A stretch of 6,752 nucleotides of DNA, taken from Victivallales bacterium. GTDB lineage: Bacteria; Verrucomicrobiota; Lentisphaeria; Victivallales; JAUVCU01. Below, in pieces: positions 1 to 5,924 of this stretch (the first letter of the stretch is position 1; each line of letters starts with the position of its first letter). The position numbers and the translations under genes were made by a program. The stretch is taken from positions 1-6,752 of the forward strand of contig JAOZMT010000120.1 in assembly GCA_029934175.1 (NCBI GenBank). The letters are read 5' to 3'. The notes beneath the pieces were generated by a model. That model saw nothing but the letters and a program-made list of their open reading frames with translations. It searched no databases and was not told the origin of the DNA.

Positions 1-37
1 TTTTATTAGTGTTCAATTAGTGTCTATTAGTGGTTAA
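1..37 (-). repeat. Short-period repeat, three copies of ATTAGTG (CACTAAT on the minus strand)
   Basis: The heptamer ATTAGTG occurs at 5-11, 16-22 and 26-32, a period of 10-11 nt, followed by GGTTAA at 32-37. Read on the minus strand this is TTAACC followed by three CACTAAT units separated by short linkers (AGA, TGAA). From memory, this layout resembles a dispersed repeat seen between genes in many bacterial genomes, often with CACGGAT or CACGAAT in place of CACTAAT and sometimes beside GxxExxY-family genes. That resemblance is a recollection and was not searched. The array may continue to the left of the window. Confidence 0.6.
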
Positions 38-205
38 AAAATCTTTATAAATAGTAACGGCATTAAGAACATCGCCAATATATATTCTATTGTGATTTAA
101 ACTAGATAGTTCTATTTGACGCTTACCTTCAATATCTAATTTTATTGCATAAATCGCAAATGACAAAATTTCATTTTCGTGCTTTTTATGAATAAAACTC
201 TTCAA
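17..205 (-). CDS. Doubtful small ORF, 62 codons, no recognised function
   Basis: An open frame with only a TTG available as start (203-205) and a TAA stop at 17-19. An in-frame TGA lies just upstream at 209-211, so it cannot be longer. No Shine-Dalgarno sequence precedes the TTG, and the 20 nt upstream are AT-rich. The predicted peptide is mixed polar and hydrophobic, with no membrane segment, signal peptide or motif that I recognise. Its last residues (about TTNRH) are encoded by the CACTAAT-type repeat, which suggests that the frame simply runs into repeat DNA. It could be a remnant of a gene, a real small protein, or chance. I favour remnant or chance. Confidence 0.15.
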   Translation of the reverse strand: MKSFIHKKHENEILSFAIYAIKLDIEGKRQIELSSLNHNRIYIGDVLNAVTIYKDFLTTNRH

Positions 206-220
206 TATTCAAGTTTTATT
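191..220. repeat. AT-rich inverted repeat (9-bp arms, 12-nt loop)
   Basis: AATAAAACT at 191-199 is perfectly complementary to AGTTTTATT at 212-220. The stem holds only one G-C pair per arm and the loop is 12 nt, so any hairpin is weak. It covers the proposed start of the doubtful minus-strand ORF. It may be chance in DNA this AT-rich. No T-run of terminator type directly follows on either strand. Confidence 0.3.
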
Positions 221-299
221 GCTTATCTTCTCTAAAAATAAAAATTAACTCTATCTTTTTTTATTTTGACTCTTTTCAACTGATTTTTTTGGAGTTTAC

Positions 300-327
300 T
301 TGAAGTTTTAAATAATTAGATTATAGT
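300..327 (+). promoter_or_regulatory. Candidate sigma-70 promoter for the sulfatase-hisB-hemB cluster
   Basis: A -35-like TTGAAG (300-305; 4 of 6 consensus positions) is followed after 16 nt by a -10-like TATAGT (322-327; 5 of 6). Transcription would start near 334, leaving a leader of about 90 nt before the sulfatase ATG. It is the best match in the 218-nt gene-free stretch upstream of the cluster. Such matches arise easily in AT-rich DNA, so the assignment is tentative. Confidence 0.4.
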
Positions 328-362
328 ATGTTTACACTGAAAAAAAATATTCATTCAGAAGC

Positions 363-383
363 CATAAAAAGAGCGTTTTTATG
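363..383 (+). other. Perfect hairpin in the leader of the sulfatase gene
   Basis: CATAAAAA (363-370) pairs perfectly with TTTTTATG (376-383) around the loop GAGCG, giving an 8-bp stem with one closing C-G pair. It lies between the candidate promoter and the ribosome binding site, 40 nt before the ATG. Because the stem is nearly all A-T and no T-run follows the 3' arm, it is not a standard terminator. It could be an operator dyad, an RNA-stability element or chance. Confidence 0.4.
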
Positions 384-407
384 ACTTTTGCAATTGACTC
401 AGATAAA

Positions 408-413
408 AAGGAG
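408..413 (+). promoter_or_regulatory. Ribosome binding site that fixes the sulfatase start
   Basis: AAGGAG sits 10 nt before ATG 424. It lies inside the longer open frame that begins at TTG 388, so it argues that the true start is 424 and that the extra 12 codons are untranslated leader. Confidence 0.75.
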
Positions 414-423
414 AAGTAATAAT

Positions 424-2100
424 ATGGGCAAACCAAATTTTTTAATTGTATTAACAGATCAACAACGATTTGATTCAATTTCTGCGGCAGGAAATCCTCA
501 CATGGATACACCTAATATGGATAGACTTATAAATGAAGGTTGTCTATTTCCTAATGCTTATTCACCTAATCCTATTTGTATTCCTGCAAGACATTGTCTT
601 ATAACGGGAATGACTCCTAAATATCATGGTTTTCATGATAATGGTGGATCATTTATCAAAGATAGCGGAATTCCAACTATAGGAAGAATTTTTTCAGAAA
701 ACGGATGGCATACAGCTGCTATTGGCAAAAGTCACTTTAAGCCAGCGACAACACATCACGGTTACGATGAATTAATTTTAATGGAGGAGTTGCCTAAAGA
801 TGTTGAAGATGATGCATATTTACAAGCTTTACGCGATAATGGATATGAGGAATTAAGAAATATTCATGGCGTTAGAACAATGATTTATCATGAACCACAA
901 AAATCCTTAGTTCCAGATGAATTACATGGGACAACTTGGCTAGGAAATACTGCTGCTGAGTGGATAGAAAAAAATCAACATAGACCATGGTTAATGACTC
1001 TTGGTTGGATTAAGCCTCATCCTCCATGGAATGTGCCAACATCCCAAAAAGATAGATATAAAAATGTAGCTTTACCAGAGCCACATCCAAACGCTATATG
1101 TCCTCCATTTCCTCAAGATGTTTTAAATTATGGTTTAGAAGATTCAGATGAAGAAAAACGCAAAATTAGGGAAGCGTATTGGACAAGCGTTAGTATGGTT
1201 GATGATGCCTTTGGTGTTGTAATGGGAACACTTGAAAAAACAAATCTTTTAGATGATACATTTATTATTTTCACCGCAGATCATGGAGAAATGCTTCAAG
1301 ATAGAGGTATGTATCAAAAGATGACTCCTTATGCAGGTTCTGTTCGAATTCCTTTTGTTATTCGATACCCTAAAAGTTTTAAACAAAATTCAAAGGATGA
1401 ACGCTTTGTTGATTTAATGGATATTTTACCTACAGTAATGGATGAAGCAGGTATTAATTATAATTATAAAGAGACACACAAAGAGTATAATTTATCAGGA
1501 GGATCATTATTAAATAATACTGAAACACCTGGTATTCGTTCTCGTGATATTCAAATAAGTGAATTTTCTAAGGATCGTTATAGATGGTTAATGGCATGTG
1601 AAAAAAGGTTTAAATATATACATTTTTATCGTGGTAATAAAGATTATTTATATGATTTGGTAAATGATCCAGGCGAAGCAAATAATTTAATTGGAACTGC
1701 AAATTGTCCGATAGATATTTTAAATAAATTAAAAACCGCAACCATTGAATATGAAAAAAAATTGGGCATTAGTGAAATGATTGAAAATGATGATTTTAAA
1801 GAAATTATTGTAGATGAACCAGGTGAAAAAAATGATACATATCCATTGTTTGATTGGAATAATGGAGACAAGTATCCGCGTTGGTCTTACTCTGCATTTC
1901 AAAATTTTGGAAGAGAGGAATCTAAAAAAGAAGCTAGTTTATATTTGAATGAATTAGTTAATAGTGTTGAAAATAATGGAGGTGTTGCATTTTTACAAAA
2001 TATAAACTCAGAATTAGAGGGGAAGGATACAATGTGTGAAGTTTTTGAAAATTTAGGTGGAAAATCAGAAGATTTAAAGGAAATTTTAAATATAAACTAG
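424..2100 (+). CDS. Type I (formylglycine-dependent) sulfatase, no signal peptide
   Basis: Hydrolyses a sulfate ester; the substrate cannot be told from sequence. The product is 558 aa from ATG 424, chosen for the AAGGAG before it and because family members start close to the metal-binding strand. An early Asp (FLIVLTDQQ, D12) is a calcium ligand. CIPAR at 52-56 is the C-x-P-x-R signature whose Cys52 is oxidised to formylglycine. GKSHF (101-105) gives the conserved Lys and His, and TADHGEM (284-290) the second metal Asp with its His. Lys299 lies in the following conserved Lys-TPY segment, and YDLVNDPGEANNL (410-422) is the typical C-terminal sulfatase motif. The family is usually about 450-550 aa. 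Residues from about 475 onward form a charged tail that I cannot match. With no signal peptide, the enzyme is predicted to be cytoplasmic, unlike most secreted polysaccharide sulfatases. No maturase gene is in the window. It is probably first in an operon, since its stop codon overlaps the hisB ribosome binding site. Confidence 0.93.
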   Translation: MGKPNFLIVLTDQQRFDSISAAGNPHMDTPNMDRLINEGCLFPNAYSPNPICIPARHCLITGMTPKYHGFHDNGGSFIKDSGIPTIGRIFSENGWHTAAIGKSHFKPATTHHGYDELILMEELPKDVEDDAYLQALRDNGYEELRNIHGVRTMIYHEPQKSLVPDELHGTTWLGNTAAEWIEKNQHRPWLMTLGWIKPHPPWNVPTSQKDRYKNVALPEPHPNAICPPFPQDVLNYGLEDSDEEKRKIREAYWTSVSMVDDAFGVVMGTLEKTNLLDDTFIIFTADHGEMLQDRGMYQKMTPYAGSVRIPFVIRYPKSFKQNSKDERFVDLMDILPTVMDEAGINYNYKETHKEYNLSGGSLLNNTETPGIRSRDIQISEFSKDRYRWLMACEKRFKYIHFYRGNKDYLYDLVNDPGEANNLIGTANCPIDILNKLKTATIEYEKKLGISEMIENDDFKEIIVDEPGEKNDTYPLFDWNNGDKYPRWSYSAFQNFGREESKKEASLYLNELVNSVENNGGVAFLQNINSELEGKDTMCEVFENLGGKSEDLKEILNIN

Positions 2101-2109
2101 GAGAATATA

Positions 2110-2700
2110 ATGAAAAGATATGCTAAAGTAGAACGAAAAACAAGAGAGACTCAAATAACCGTTGAGTTAAATCTTGATGGCACAGGAAAAAGTGATATAT
2201 CAACAGGAATTCCATTTATGGATCACATGCTGGAATTATTTGCTAAACATGGTTTTTTTGATTTGAAAATCCAAGCAAAGGGTGACATTGAAGTTGATTA
2301 TCATCACACAATTGAAGATTTGGGGCTTGTTTTAGGGGATGCAATTGCGAAGTGTGCAGGAGAAAAAAAAGGGATAAAGCGTTATGGAAATTTTCTTTTG
2401 CCAATGGATGAAACACTTGCTATGATTGCATTAGATTTGTCAGGACGACCATATTTAGTATATGATGTTGAAGTTCCTGCAGCTACAGTCAAGGATATTG
2501 ATGCTAGATTGTTTTATGAATTTTTTCAAGCTTTTACAGTGAAATCTGCAATGAATTTACATATTAAACTTATCTCTGGCGAAGAGATACATCATGTTTT
2601 TGAATCTATCTTTAAAGGACTTGCAAAATCACTTGATATAGCTTTAACATTAGATTCAAGATTAAATGGTGAAGTTATGTCAACCAAAGGAGTTTTGTAA
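2110..2700 (+). CDS. hisB: Imidazoleglycerol-phosphate dehydratase (histidine biosynthesis)
   Basis: Removes water from imidazole-glycerol phosphate to give imidazole-acetol phosphate, in the cytoplasm. At 196 aa it matches the stand-alone dehydratase length, without the N-terminal phosphatase domain found in enterobacterial HisB. The two-fold repeated, manganese-binding architecture is clear. The first half has GIPFMDHML (33-41, His39), His47 and DYHHTIEDLG (63-72, His65, His66, Glu69). The second half has PMDE (98-101), RLFYEFFQAF (133-142), His151 and EEIHHVFESIFK (158-169, His161, His162, Glu165, Lys169). The start ATG follows AGGAG at 2099-2103, which overlaps the TAG of the sulfatase, with 6 nt spacing. 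This points to co-transcription and translational coupling. No other his gene is in the window, so hisB is separated from the rest of its pathway here. The gene looks complete and functional. Confidence 0.97.
   Translation: MKRYAKVERKTRETQITVELNLDGTGKSDISTGIPFMDHMLELFAKHGFFDLKIQAKGDIEVDYHHTIEDLGLVLGDAIAKCAGEKKGIKRYGNFLLPMDETLAMIALDLSGRPYLVYDVEVPAATVKDIDARLFYEFFQAFTVKSAMNLHIKLISGEEIHHVFESIFKGLAKSLDIALTLDSRLNGEVMSTKGVL
2686..2692 (+). promoter_or_regulatory. Ribosome binding site that fixes the hemB start
   Basis: AAAGGAG lies inside the last codons of hisB, 12 nt before ATG 2705. An upstream in-frame ATG at 2666 would add 13 residues and overlap hisB by 35 nt. The position of this site and the usual PBGS N-terminus favour 2705. 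Confidence 0.7.
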
Positions 2701-2704
2701 AAAA

Positions 2705-3697
2705 ATGCCTGCAAATTTTCCTGATTTAAGATTGCGTCGTTTTAGAAAAACTGAAACAATGCGAAATATGCTAAATATTCCTTTTCCAGAACCATCTAAA
2801 TTTATATGGCCTGTGTTTGTTGTTTCAGGAACATCAAAAAAAATTGCGATAGATGCAATGCCTGGGCAATTTAGGTATAGTATTGATGAACTTTTAAAAG
2901 CTCTCGAACCAGTTGTTAAGTTTGGGGTGGGTGGAATTATGATTTTTGGAATCCCTGAGTCTGATAAAAAATCAAATACTGCACAGTTCGCATATTCTGA
3001 CAATGGACTTGTGCAAAAAGCTATTATTGAAATAAAAAAGAATTTCCCAGAGTTATTTATTTTTACAGATGTTTGTATGTGTGCATATACACCTCACGGA
3101 CACTGTGGAATTCTTGAAGATGATAATATTGACAATGACAAATCTATAGAAATTCTTGCACAAATCGCAACATCTCATGCATCAGCTGGAGCAGATGGGG
3201 TTGCTCCAAGTGCTATGATGGATGGTCAAATTCAAGCAATTCGCAATAATCTAAATAAAAACAAATTTAATGATACAATTTTAATGAGTTACTCTACAAA
3301 ATTTGCATCATCTATGTATGGACCATTTAGAGATGCAGCTAGTAGTGCGCCAGGAAAAGGCGATAGACAAGGGTATCAAGCATCTTATGCTGATTTAAAT
3401 ACTGCTTTATTGGAATCTAAACTTGATGAAGCTGAAGGAGCAGATATTTTAATGGTTAAGCCTGCTTTATTTTATTTGGATATAATATTAAGAATAAAAG
3501 AAAGTTCTTTATTACCTCTTGCAGCGTATAATGTTAGTGGGGAATATTCTATGCTATATGCTACTGCTAAATGTAATTGGGGGAATTTATATGCAATGGC
3601 ACGCGAATCTATAATGGCATTAAATAGAGCTGGAACTGATATTTTTATATCTTATTGGGCTAATCAATTAGATAAAATAATTACAAAAAAGTCATGA
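2705..3697 (+). CDS. hemB: Porphobilinogen synthase (delta-aminolevulinic acid dehydratase), zinc type
   Basis: Condenses two 5-aminolevulinate molecules to porphobilinogen, the second committed step shared by heme, siroheme and corrinoid synthesis. The product is 330 aa from ATG 2705, the usual length of about 320-340. The N-terminus shows the family's FPDLRLRRFRKT arm (5-16). The catalytic zinc site is DVCMCAYTPHGHC (122-134) with Cys124, Cys126 and Cys134, so this is the zinc-dependent class rather than the magnesium-only class with Asp in these places. The two Schiff-base lysines are Lys199 in SYSTKFASSMYGPFRDA (195-211) and Lys252 in LMVKPALFYLD (249-259). PSAMMDGQIQAIR (168-180) and PGKGDRQGYQ (216-225) are also conserved. 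The third residue after the VKP motif is Phe, where many homologues have Pro (VKPGLPYLD); this is a minor variation. It follows hisB by only 4 nt and is the likely end of the operon. Confidence 0.97.
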   Translation: MPANFPDLRLRRFRKTETMRNMLNIPFPEPSKFIWPVFVVSGTSKKIAIDAMPGQFRYSIDELLKALEPVVKFGVGGIMIFGIPESDKKSNTAQFAYSDNGLVQKAIIEIKKNFPELFIFTDVCMCAYTPHGHCGILEDDNIDNDKSIEILAQIATSHASAGADGVAPSAMMDGQIQAIRNNLNKNKFNDTILMSYSTKFASSMYGPFRDAASSAPGKGDRQGYQASYADLNTALLESKLDEAEGADILMVKPALFYLDIILRIKESSLLPLAAYNVSGEYSMLYATAKCNWGNLYAMARESIMALNRAGTDIFISYWANQLDKIITKKS

Positions 3698-3702
3698 CTT
3701 TT
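3687..3702. promoter_or_regulatory. Perfect 16-bp palindrome over the hemB stop codon
   Basis: AAAAGTCATGACTTTT is exactly self-complementary and has the hemB TGA (3695-3697) beginning at its centre of symmetry. As RNA it could form a 6-bp stem with a CATG loop. A T-rich stretch follows (TTTTATTGATTTTT, 3699-3712), so a weak intrinsic terminator for hemB is possible. It could equally be a dimer-binding operator for the next transcription unit, or chance in AT-rich DNA. Confidence 0.4.
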
Positions 3703-3703
3703 A

Positions 3704-3731
3704 TTGATTTTTAAAACTGTAGATGTATATT
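3704..3731 (+). promoter_or_regulatory. Weak candidate promoter before the pseudokinase gene
   Basis: TTGATT (3704-3709; 4 of 6) and TATATT (3726-3731; 5 of 6) are separated by 16 nt. They lie in the 100-nt spacer after hemB and directly follow the palindrome. A separate promoter here would fit the change from 4-9 nt gaps upstream to a 100-nt gap. Evidence is consensus similarity only. Confidence 0.3.
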
Positions 3732-3757
3732 ACTTGATATGAAATTATGAATTAAAA

Positions 3758-3777
3758 CCTAAATAAGAGTATTTAGG
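3758..3777. other. Perfect 8-bp hairpin just before the pseudokinase ribosome binding site
   Basis: CCTAAATA (3758-3765) and TATTTAGG (3770-3777) pair perfectly around a 4-nt AGAG loop. This is the most stable dyad in the window, with two G-C pairs closing the base. A-rich sequence follows on the + strand, so it is not a forward terminator. On the minus strand it is followed by TTTTAAT, but no minus-strand gene would use it. It ends 20 nt before the pseudokinase ATG and 9 nt before the AAAGGG ribosome binding site. It may therefore be an operator or a translational control hairpin. Confidence 0.45.
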
Positions 3778-3797
3778 AAAAAAGTTAAAGGGAAATT

Positions 3798-4835
3798 ATG
3801 GACATTGGAAATTTAAATAATCAGTCAGAAAGTGCTGGAGTAGATATTATTGACTTGTTGAAACAAAACTCTTCGGTTTTGCCAAAAAGATATAAATTAA
3901 TGGATTTAATTGACAAAAGTGAAAAAACTTCTACTTTTTTAGTCCGAGATACTATCACAACAAGAAGAATTGCAGTTAAAATTTTATCTAAGGAAAAACA
4001 AGATACTCTAACACAAGATGAATTCTCTCGAGAAGCTCAAATTGTGGCTATTTTAGAGCATCCTAATATTATACCAGTTCATGATATTTCAATTGACCCA
4101 GATAAAAGTTTATTTTATACAATGAAGTTATTAGATGGACAAAGTTTATCGACAATTCTTAATAAACTAAGATATAAAGATCCTATTTATCAAAAAGACT
4201 ATAGTTTGAACTTATTATTACAATATTTTCTTAAAGTATGCGAAGGAGTTCGCTTTTCTCATTCTAAAAAGGTTTTAAACTTAGATTTAAATACTTCATC
4301 AATTCAAGTTGGTAAACTCGGAGAAATTTATATTAAAAATTGGACACAAGCAAGATTTTTGGGTGGAAATAAAGCTTTAGGTTCAAATACCGTTCATAAT
4401 TTAATGATTAAAAATCCTATAAAAGATAAAACAATATCTGGTAAGTTAGGATTTCTTGCACCTGAACAGGTTGAAGACCCTATGGGTTCTGATTATTGGA
4501 CTGAAAGAACAGATATTTTTTCACTAGGTGCAATATTATATAATATACTAACGCTAACAATACCTTTTAAAGGTCAAGATGATGAACAGACTTTAAAAAA
4601 CACAGTAAATTGTGAGTATAAGAGTATTGCTGAAAATACGAATTGGCTTAATATAGATGATTTAATTTTGATTACTGAAAAAGCAATGCAAAAAGATCCA
4701 ATAAAAAGATATGCAACTGTAAAATATTTTATGGAAGATTTATCAAGATTTATTAGAGGCGAAGAGACAAATGTAAACCCAGACAAAGGGTTAAAAAGAA
4801 TATTAAGAACTTTTCATAAAAGTCCTGTTCATTAA
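3798..4835 (+). CDS. Serine/threonine kinase-fold protein, probable pseudokinase
   Basis: 345 aa, with ATG preceded by AAAGGG at 3787-3792. The fold follows the Hanks-type kinases of the planctomycete/Lentisphaerae group: REAQIVAILEHPNIIPVHD (78-96), FYTMKLLDGQSL (106-117), VGKLGEIYI (171-179), the APE motif in FLAPEQVEDP (219-228) and DIFSLGAILYNILT (239-252). Several catalytic elements are replaced. The glycine loop (about 38-47) has no glycine. HRDLKPxN reads NLDLNTSS (161-168), keeping Asp163 but losing the catalytic Lys (Asn165) and the Mg-binding Asn (Ser168). DFG/DWG reads NWT (181-183), losing the Mg-binding Asp. The ATP-anchoring Lys61 and its partner Glu79 remain. Phosphotransfer is therefore unlikely; ATP binding or a scaffold/sensor role is inferred. 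The protein ends at about the point where related kinases enter a membrane segment, so it should be a soluble single domain. No partner gene is obvious. Confidence 0.85.
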   Translation: MDIGNLNNQSESAGVDIIDLLKQNSSVLPKRYKLMDLIDKSEKTSTFLVRDTITTRRIAVKILSKEKQDTLTQDEFSREAQIVAILEHPNIIPVHDISIDPDKSLFYTMKLLDGQSLSTILNKLRYKDPIYQKDYSLNLLLQYFLKVCEGVRFSHSKKVLNLDLNTSSIQVGKLGEIYIKNWTQARFLGGNKALGSNTVHNLMIKNPIKDKTISGKLGFLAPEQVEDPMGSDYWTERTDIFSLGAILYNILTLTIPFKGQDDEQTLKNTVNCEYKSIAENTNWLNIDDLILITEKAMQKDPIKRYATVKYFMEDLSRFIRGEETNVNPDKGLKRILRTFHKSPVH

Positions 4836-4884
4836 GAAAAACTATAAAAATTTAAGTATAAAATATATAAAAAAGGAGATACAA

Positions 4885-5913
4885 ATGGCAATTAATGTAA
4901 GCCCGTCATTGAATAAAATGATGCAAAGAGGTAAAGATTTTCTAGGGTGTGAATATCCAATAATGAAAGGAGCAATGACATGGGTTAGTGAACCTAATTT
5001 AGTTGCAGCTGTATGTAATGCTGGCGGTTTTGCTGCTTTAGCTGGTGGTAATACTCCTCCAGAAATTCTAAGAGAACAAATCAAAGAAACTAAAAGACTA
5101 ACTGATAAAAATTTTGCTGTTAATCTTGTTACAATCTCTCCTTCTTATCATAGTCAAATAGAATTATTACAAGAAGAAAAAGTCCCATTCGTTGTTTTTG
5201 CTGGAAGTATCCCGAGTGGGAAAGAAATTGCTCTTGTAAAAGCAACTGGAGCAAAAGTTATATGCTTTGCACCAACTTTTTCATTAGCAAAACGAGTTGT
5301 GAAATTTGGAGCTGATGCGTTAATTATCGAAGGAAGTGAAGCTGGTGGACATATTGGTTTTGTTTCAACTACAGTCTTATTACAACAAGTTTTATTTGAA
5401 CTAGGCGAAAAATTACCTATTTTTGTATGTGGTGGTATTGCAACTGGTAAAATGTTTGCTCATATGATGATGATGGGAGCTGCTGGAGTTCAACTAGGAA
5501 CTCGTTTTGTTATGACAGAAGAGTGCCAAGTTCATGAAAACTTTAAAAATATTTTCAAACGAGCAAATGCTCGTGAGGCAATGTCAACTTCACAGTTTTC
5601 TCCTATTTTGCCAGTTGTTGGTGTTCGAGCTATAAAAAATGAGTCTACTGAAAAATTTGCAGCTTTACAATTAGAAATGATTGAAAAAGTTAAAAATGAA
5701 GAAATATCAAAACACGATGCACAAATGAAAATAGAAGGTTTTTGGATGGGAGCTTTAAGAGAAGCTGCAATCGAAGGAAACATTAAGGAAGGCTCGCTTA
5801 TGGCAGGTCAGTCTGTAGGACTAGTTAAAAATATTACTACAGTTTGTGAAATGTTAGAAGAACTTATAACTGACGCTAATGATGAAATTGAAGTGGTAAA
5901 AGGTAGATTATAA
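4885..5913 (+). CDS. FMN-dependent oxidoreductase of the FabK / nitronate monooxygenase family
   Basis: TIM-barrel flavoprotein of 342 aa with a strong ribosome binding site (AAAAGGAG, 4871-4878, 6 nt before ATG). The N-terminal segment YPIMKGAMTWVSEPNLVAAV (24-43) and NAGGFAALAGGN (45-56) are typical of the family. EGSEAGGHIG (149-158) carries His156 at the position of the family's active-site His beside FMN. CGGIATGKM (182-190) and GAAGVQLGTRFVMTEEC (198-214) form the FMN phosphate-binding part, and SLMAGQSVGLVK (304-315) is the conserved C-terminal motif. Family members include enoyl-ACP reductase II (FabK), nitronate monooxygenase and NAD(P)H:quinone reductases. Sequence alone does not separate them reliably. 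The C-terminal MAGQ-GLV motif is found in FabK but also in other members, and no fatty-acid synthesis gene is adjacent. No signal peptide is present, so it is cytoplasmic. The 49-nt AT-rich gap to the previous gene shows no clear terminator, so it may share that transcript. Confidence 0.9.
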   Translation: MAINVSPSLNKMMQRGKDFLGCEYPIMKGAMTWVSEPNLVAAVCNAGGFAALAGGNTPPEILREQIKETKRLTDKNFAVNLVTISPSYHSQIELLQEEKVPFVVFAGSIPSGKEIALVKATGAKVICFAPTFSLAKRVVKFGADALIIEGSEAGGHIGFVSTTVLLQQVLFELGEKLPIFVCGGIATGKMFAHMMMMGAAGVQLGTRFVMTEECQVHENFKNIFKRANAREAMSTSQFSPILPVVGVRAIKNESTEKFAALQLEMIEKVKNEEISKHDAQMKIEGFWMGALREAAIEGNIKEGSLMAGQSVGLVKNITTVCEMLEELITDANDEIEVVKGRL

Positions 5914-5924
5914 TATCTAATAAA

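Noticed and set aside
388..423. TTG 388 as the sulfatase start, adding 12 residues
   Set aside because: The added residues overlap the AAGGAG ribosome binding site at 408-413, are basic and unlike a signal peptide, and family N-termini begin near the first metal-binding strand.
1644..1871. Minus-strand open frame inside the sulfatase gene
   Set aside because: It is fully antisense to a well-supported gene, has no ribosome binding site and matches no motif I know; it is a shadow of the coding frame.
2666..2704. ATG 2666 as the hemB start
   Set aside because: It would overlap hisB by 35 nt, add residues not typical of the family and ignore the well-placed AAAGGAG before ATG 2705.
2680..3003. 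Minus-strand open frame across the start of hemB
   Set aside because: It is antisense to conserved hemB sequence and its peptide shows no recognisable features.
3758..3777. Hairpin as a rho-independent terminator for hemB
   Set aside because: It is followed by an A-rich, not T-rich, stretch on the + strand; only the reverse orientation has a short T-run, and no minus-strand gene would use it.
4843..4872. Three TATAAAA heptamers before the flavoprotein gene as a regulatory repeat
   Set aside because: They lie in nearly pure A/T spacer where such words are expected by chance, and no matching -35 element was found.
4842..5084. Minus-strand open frame with a hydrophobic, Ile/Phe-rich end
   Set aside because: The hydrophobic part comes from the AT-rich intergenic spacer and the rest is antisense to the flavoprotein gene.
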